NCBI RefSeq assembly: GCF_019049325.1
Contig: NZ_JAGMUO010000014.1
Coordinates: 124,001 to 188,000, forward strand
Direction of reading: 5' to 3'
DNA from: Streptomyces sp. AC512_CC834
GTDB taxonomy: Bacteria; Actinomycetota; Actinomycetes; Streptomycetales; Streptomycetaceae
DNA length: 64,000 nt
The notes beneath the pieces are model-generated. The model was given only the letters and a program-made list of their open reading frames with translations. It had not been told where the DNA came from and ran no database searches. Position numbers and translations under genes: made by a program. Below, one piece after another: positions 62,456 through 64,000 of this stretch (the first letter of the stretch is position 1; each line of letters begins with the position of its first letter).

Positions 62456-64000
62456 GTGGCTGACGTACCTGCCGATCTTGCCGCAGTGTGGCCACGCGTA
62501 CTGGAGCAACTTCTCGGGGAGGGCCGCGGGCAGGGCGTCGAGTCGAAGGACGAGCACTGGATCCGACGCTGCCAGCCCCTCGCGCTGGTCGCCGACACCG
62601 CCCTGCTCGCAGTACCGAACGAATTTGCGAAGGGCGTACTGGAGGGCCGCCTCGCCCCGATCGTCAGCGAGACCCTGAGCCGCGAATGCGGCCGCCCGAT
62701 CCGCATCGCGATCACCGTCGACGACACCGCGGGCGACCCCACCCCCGGCCCCACCGGCCCCACCGGCCATTCCGGCCATTCCGGCCCCACTCCGCAGGCG
62801 CCGCCCTCCCGCCCCCAGTCCCGCTACGAGGAGCCCGAACTCCCCGGCCAGGGCCGCGAGGAGTACCGCGACCGCGACGAGTACGAGGGATACGGCCGCA
62901 GCCGCGCCGACCAGCTCCCCAGCGCACGCCCCGCCTACCCGCAGGAGTACCAGCGCCCCGAGCCCGGCTCCTGGCCGCGCCCGCCGCAGCAGGACGACTA
63001 CGGCTGGCAGCAGCAGCGCCTCGGCTTCCCGGAACGGGACCCCTACGCGTCCCCGCCGCAGGAGTCGTACGGCCAGGAGCCACCGCCGTACTCCCACGAC
63101 GCGTACCAGCAGGACTACCGCCCGCAGCCCCCGGAACGCCCGTCGTACGACTCCCAGCGCGGCGACTACGAGCAGTCCCGCAGCGAGTACGACAAACCCC
63201 GCGGCGACTACGACAAGGCCCGAGGCGACTACGAGCAGTCCCGGGGCGACTACGACCAGCCGCGAGGGGACTACGAGCAGCGCGGCCCCCGCCGGGACCT
63301 GCCCGCGCCGCCGGCCGGCTCCGGGCACGTCCACCGCGGCGGCCCCGTCGGCCCCGGACCCGCCACCGGGGCGCCCGGCCCGCTGGCCGCCCAGCCCGCG
63401 CCGGCGACCGGCCCGGGCGAGCCGACCGCGCGCCTGAATCCGAAGTACCTCTTCGACACCTTCGTCATCGGCGCCTCCAACCGCTTCGCCCACGCGGCGG
63501 CCGTCGCCGTCGCCGAGGCGCCCGCCAAGGCGTACAACCCCCTCTTCATCTACGGGGAGTCGGGACTCGGCAAGACCCACCTCCTGCACGCCATCGGGCA
63601 CTACGCGCGCAGCCTCTACCCGGGCACGCGCGTGCGCTACGTGAGCTCGGAGGAGTTCACCAACGAGTTCATCAACTCCATCCGCGACGGCAAGGGCGAC
63701 AGCTTCCGCAAGCGCTACCGCGAGATGGACATCCTGCTCGTCGACGACATCCAGTTCCTCGCGGACAAGGAGTCGACGCAGGAGGAGTTCTTCCACACCT
63801 TCAACACCCTCCACAACGCCAACAAGCAGATCGTGCTCTCCTCCGACCGGCCGCCCAAACAACTGGTCACCCTGGAGGACCGGCTGCGGAACCGCTTCGA
63901 GTGGGGACTGATCACCGACGTCCAGCCGCCCGAACTGGAGACGCGCATCGCGATCCTGCGCAAGAAGGCGGTGCAGGAACAGCTCAACGCCCCGCCCGAG
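62456..64000 (+). CDS. dnaA: Chromosomal replication initiator DnaA, 3'-partial
   Basis: Initiator ATPase that opens oriC; 515 codons are present and the frame runs off the right edge before domain IV. Starts GTG 62456 ([19 protein letters not shown]). Domain I occupies about 1-95. Domain II is a very long Pro/Arg/Tyr/Asp-rich linker (about 95-320), typical of Streptomyces, and includes six 7-residue RGDYEQS-type repeats. The AAA+ domain has Walker [10 protein letters not shown] (K373) and Walker B VDDIQFL. Divergent from rpmH. Confidence 0.98.
63158..63280 (+). repeat. Six 21-bp tandem repeats in dnaA domain II
   Basis: Units begin at 63158, 63179, 63200, 63221, 63242 and 63263, encoding [35 protein letters not shown] and RGDYEQ. 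They keep the reading frame, so copy number can change without frameshift. Confidence 0.9.

Overview
The window is a piece of a Streptomyces chromosome next to the replication origin. Several things point there: GC content above 70%, coding-strand third positions almost always G or C, and a gene order (dnaA, rpmH, rnpA, yidD, yidC, jag, rsmG, parA, parB, trxA, trxB, sigM, murJ ... dnaB ... ssgR/ssgA ... cydAB-cydCD) that matches the Streptomyces coelicolor dnaA-ssgA-cyd region as I remember it. The sporulation genes ssgA and ssgR and in-frame TTA codons (bldA-type control) also fit. dnaA is cut by the right edge. In Streptomyces oriC lies just beyond dnaA, so a fork from the origin would cross this window right to left, and most highly expressed minus-strand genes (rpmH, yidC, parAB, the rpsF-ssb-rpsR-rplI operon, dnaB, thiC) are co-directional with it.

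Layout, left to right. 1-4.6 kb: cytochrome bd oxidase cydAB and its assembly exporter cydCD, with a Rex operator upstream. 4.8-11.4 kb: a HisC-like aminotransferase, a LacI regulator with a TTA codon, a metallophosphoesterase, a two-TM protein and a TerD-vWA protein. 11.5-16.6 kb: thiC with a TPP riboswitch, a YibE/F membrane protein, ssgA and its activator ssgR. 16.7-26.6 kb: small metabolic and regulatory genes (DUF5326-like, cupin, holin-superfamily membrane protein, ptpA phosphatase, cystathionine gamma-family enzyme, LysR with a TTA codon, Nudix, acetyltransferases, HbpS/GlcG-like, MFS/MarR pair, serine hydrolase). 26.6-32.4 kb: dnaB, MATE, rplI-rpsR-ssb-rpsF. 32.5-39.1 kb: a peptidoglycan module (FemX-like, alanine-racemase-fold protein, GT87-type mannosyltransferase, class A PBP). 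39.4-45 kb: PadR regulator, inositol-phosphate synthase, MFS, small secreted/membrane protein, pcnA. 45-53.5 kb: DUF6049, murJ, pseudokinase, sigM and its anti-sigma factor. 53.6-64 kb: trxBA, acetyltransferase, parAB, rsmG, jag, yidC, yidD, rnpA, rpmH, dnaA.

The strongest whole-window signal is 14 perfect copies of the ParB site GTTTCACGTGAAAC plus two one-mismatch copies, spread over 1.8-58.4 kb. This is the origin-proximal part of a Streptomyces segrosome. Several copies sit inside long terminator-like palindromes, three lie in coding sequence always in the same VSRET frame, one overlaps the cydCD start codon, and one degenerate copy lies inside the TPP riboswitch. A second replication-linked signal is DnaA boxes: a cluster upstream of dnaB, a pair in the parA leader, and a convergent pair at the dnaA promoter.

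I found no tRNA, rRNA, insertion sequence, prophage, CRISPR array or defence island. This is conserved core chromosome, so the notable observations are regulatory and architectural rather than a new accessory system.
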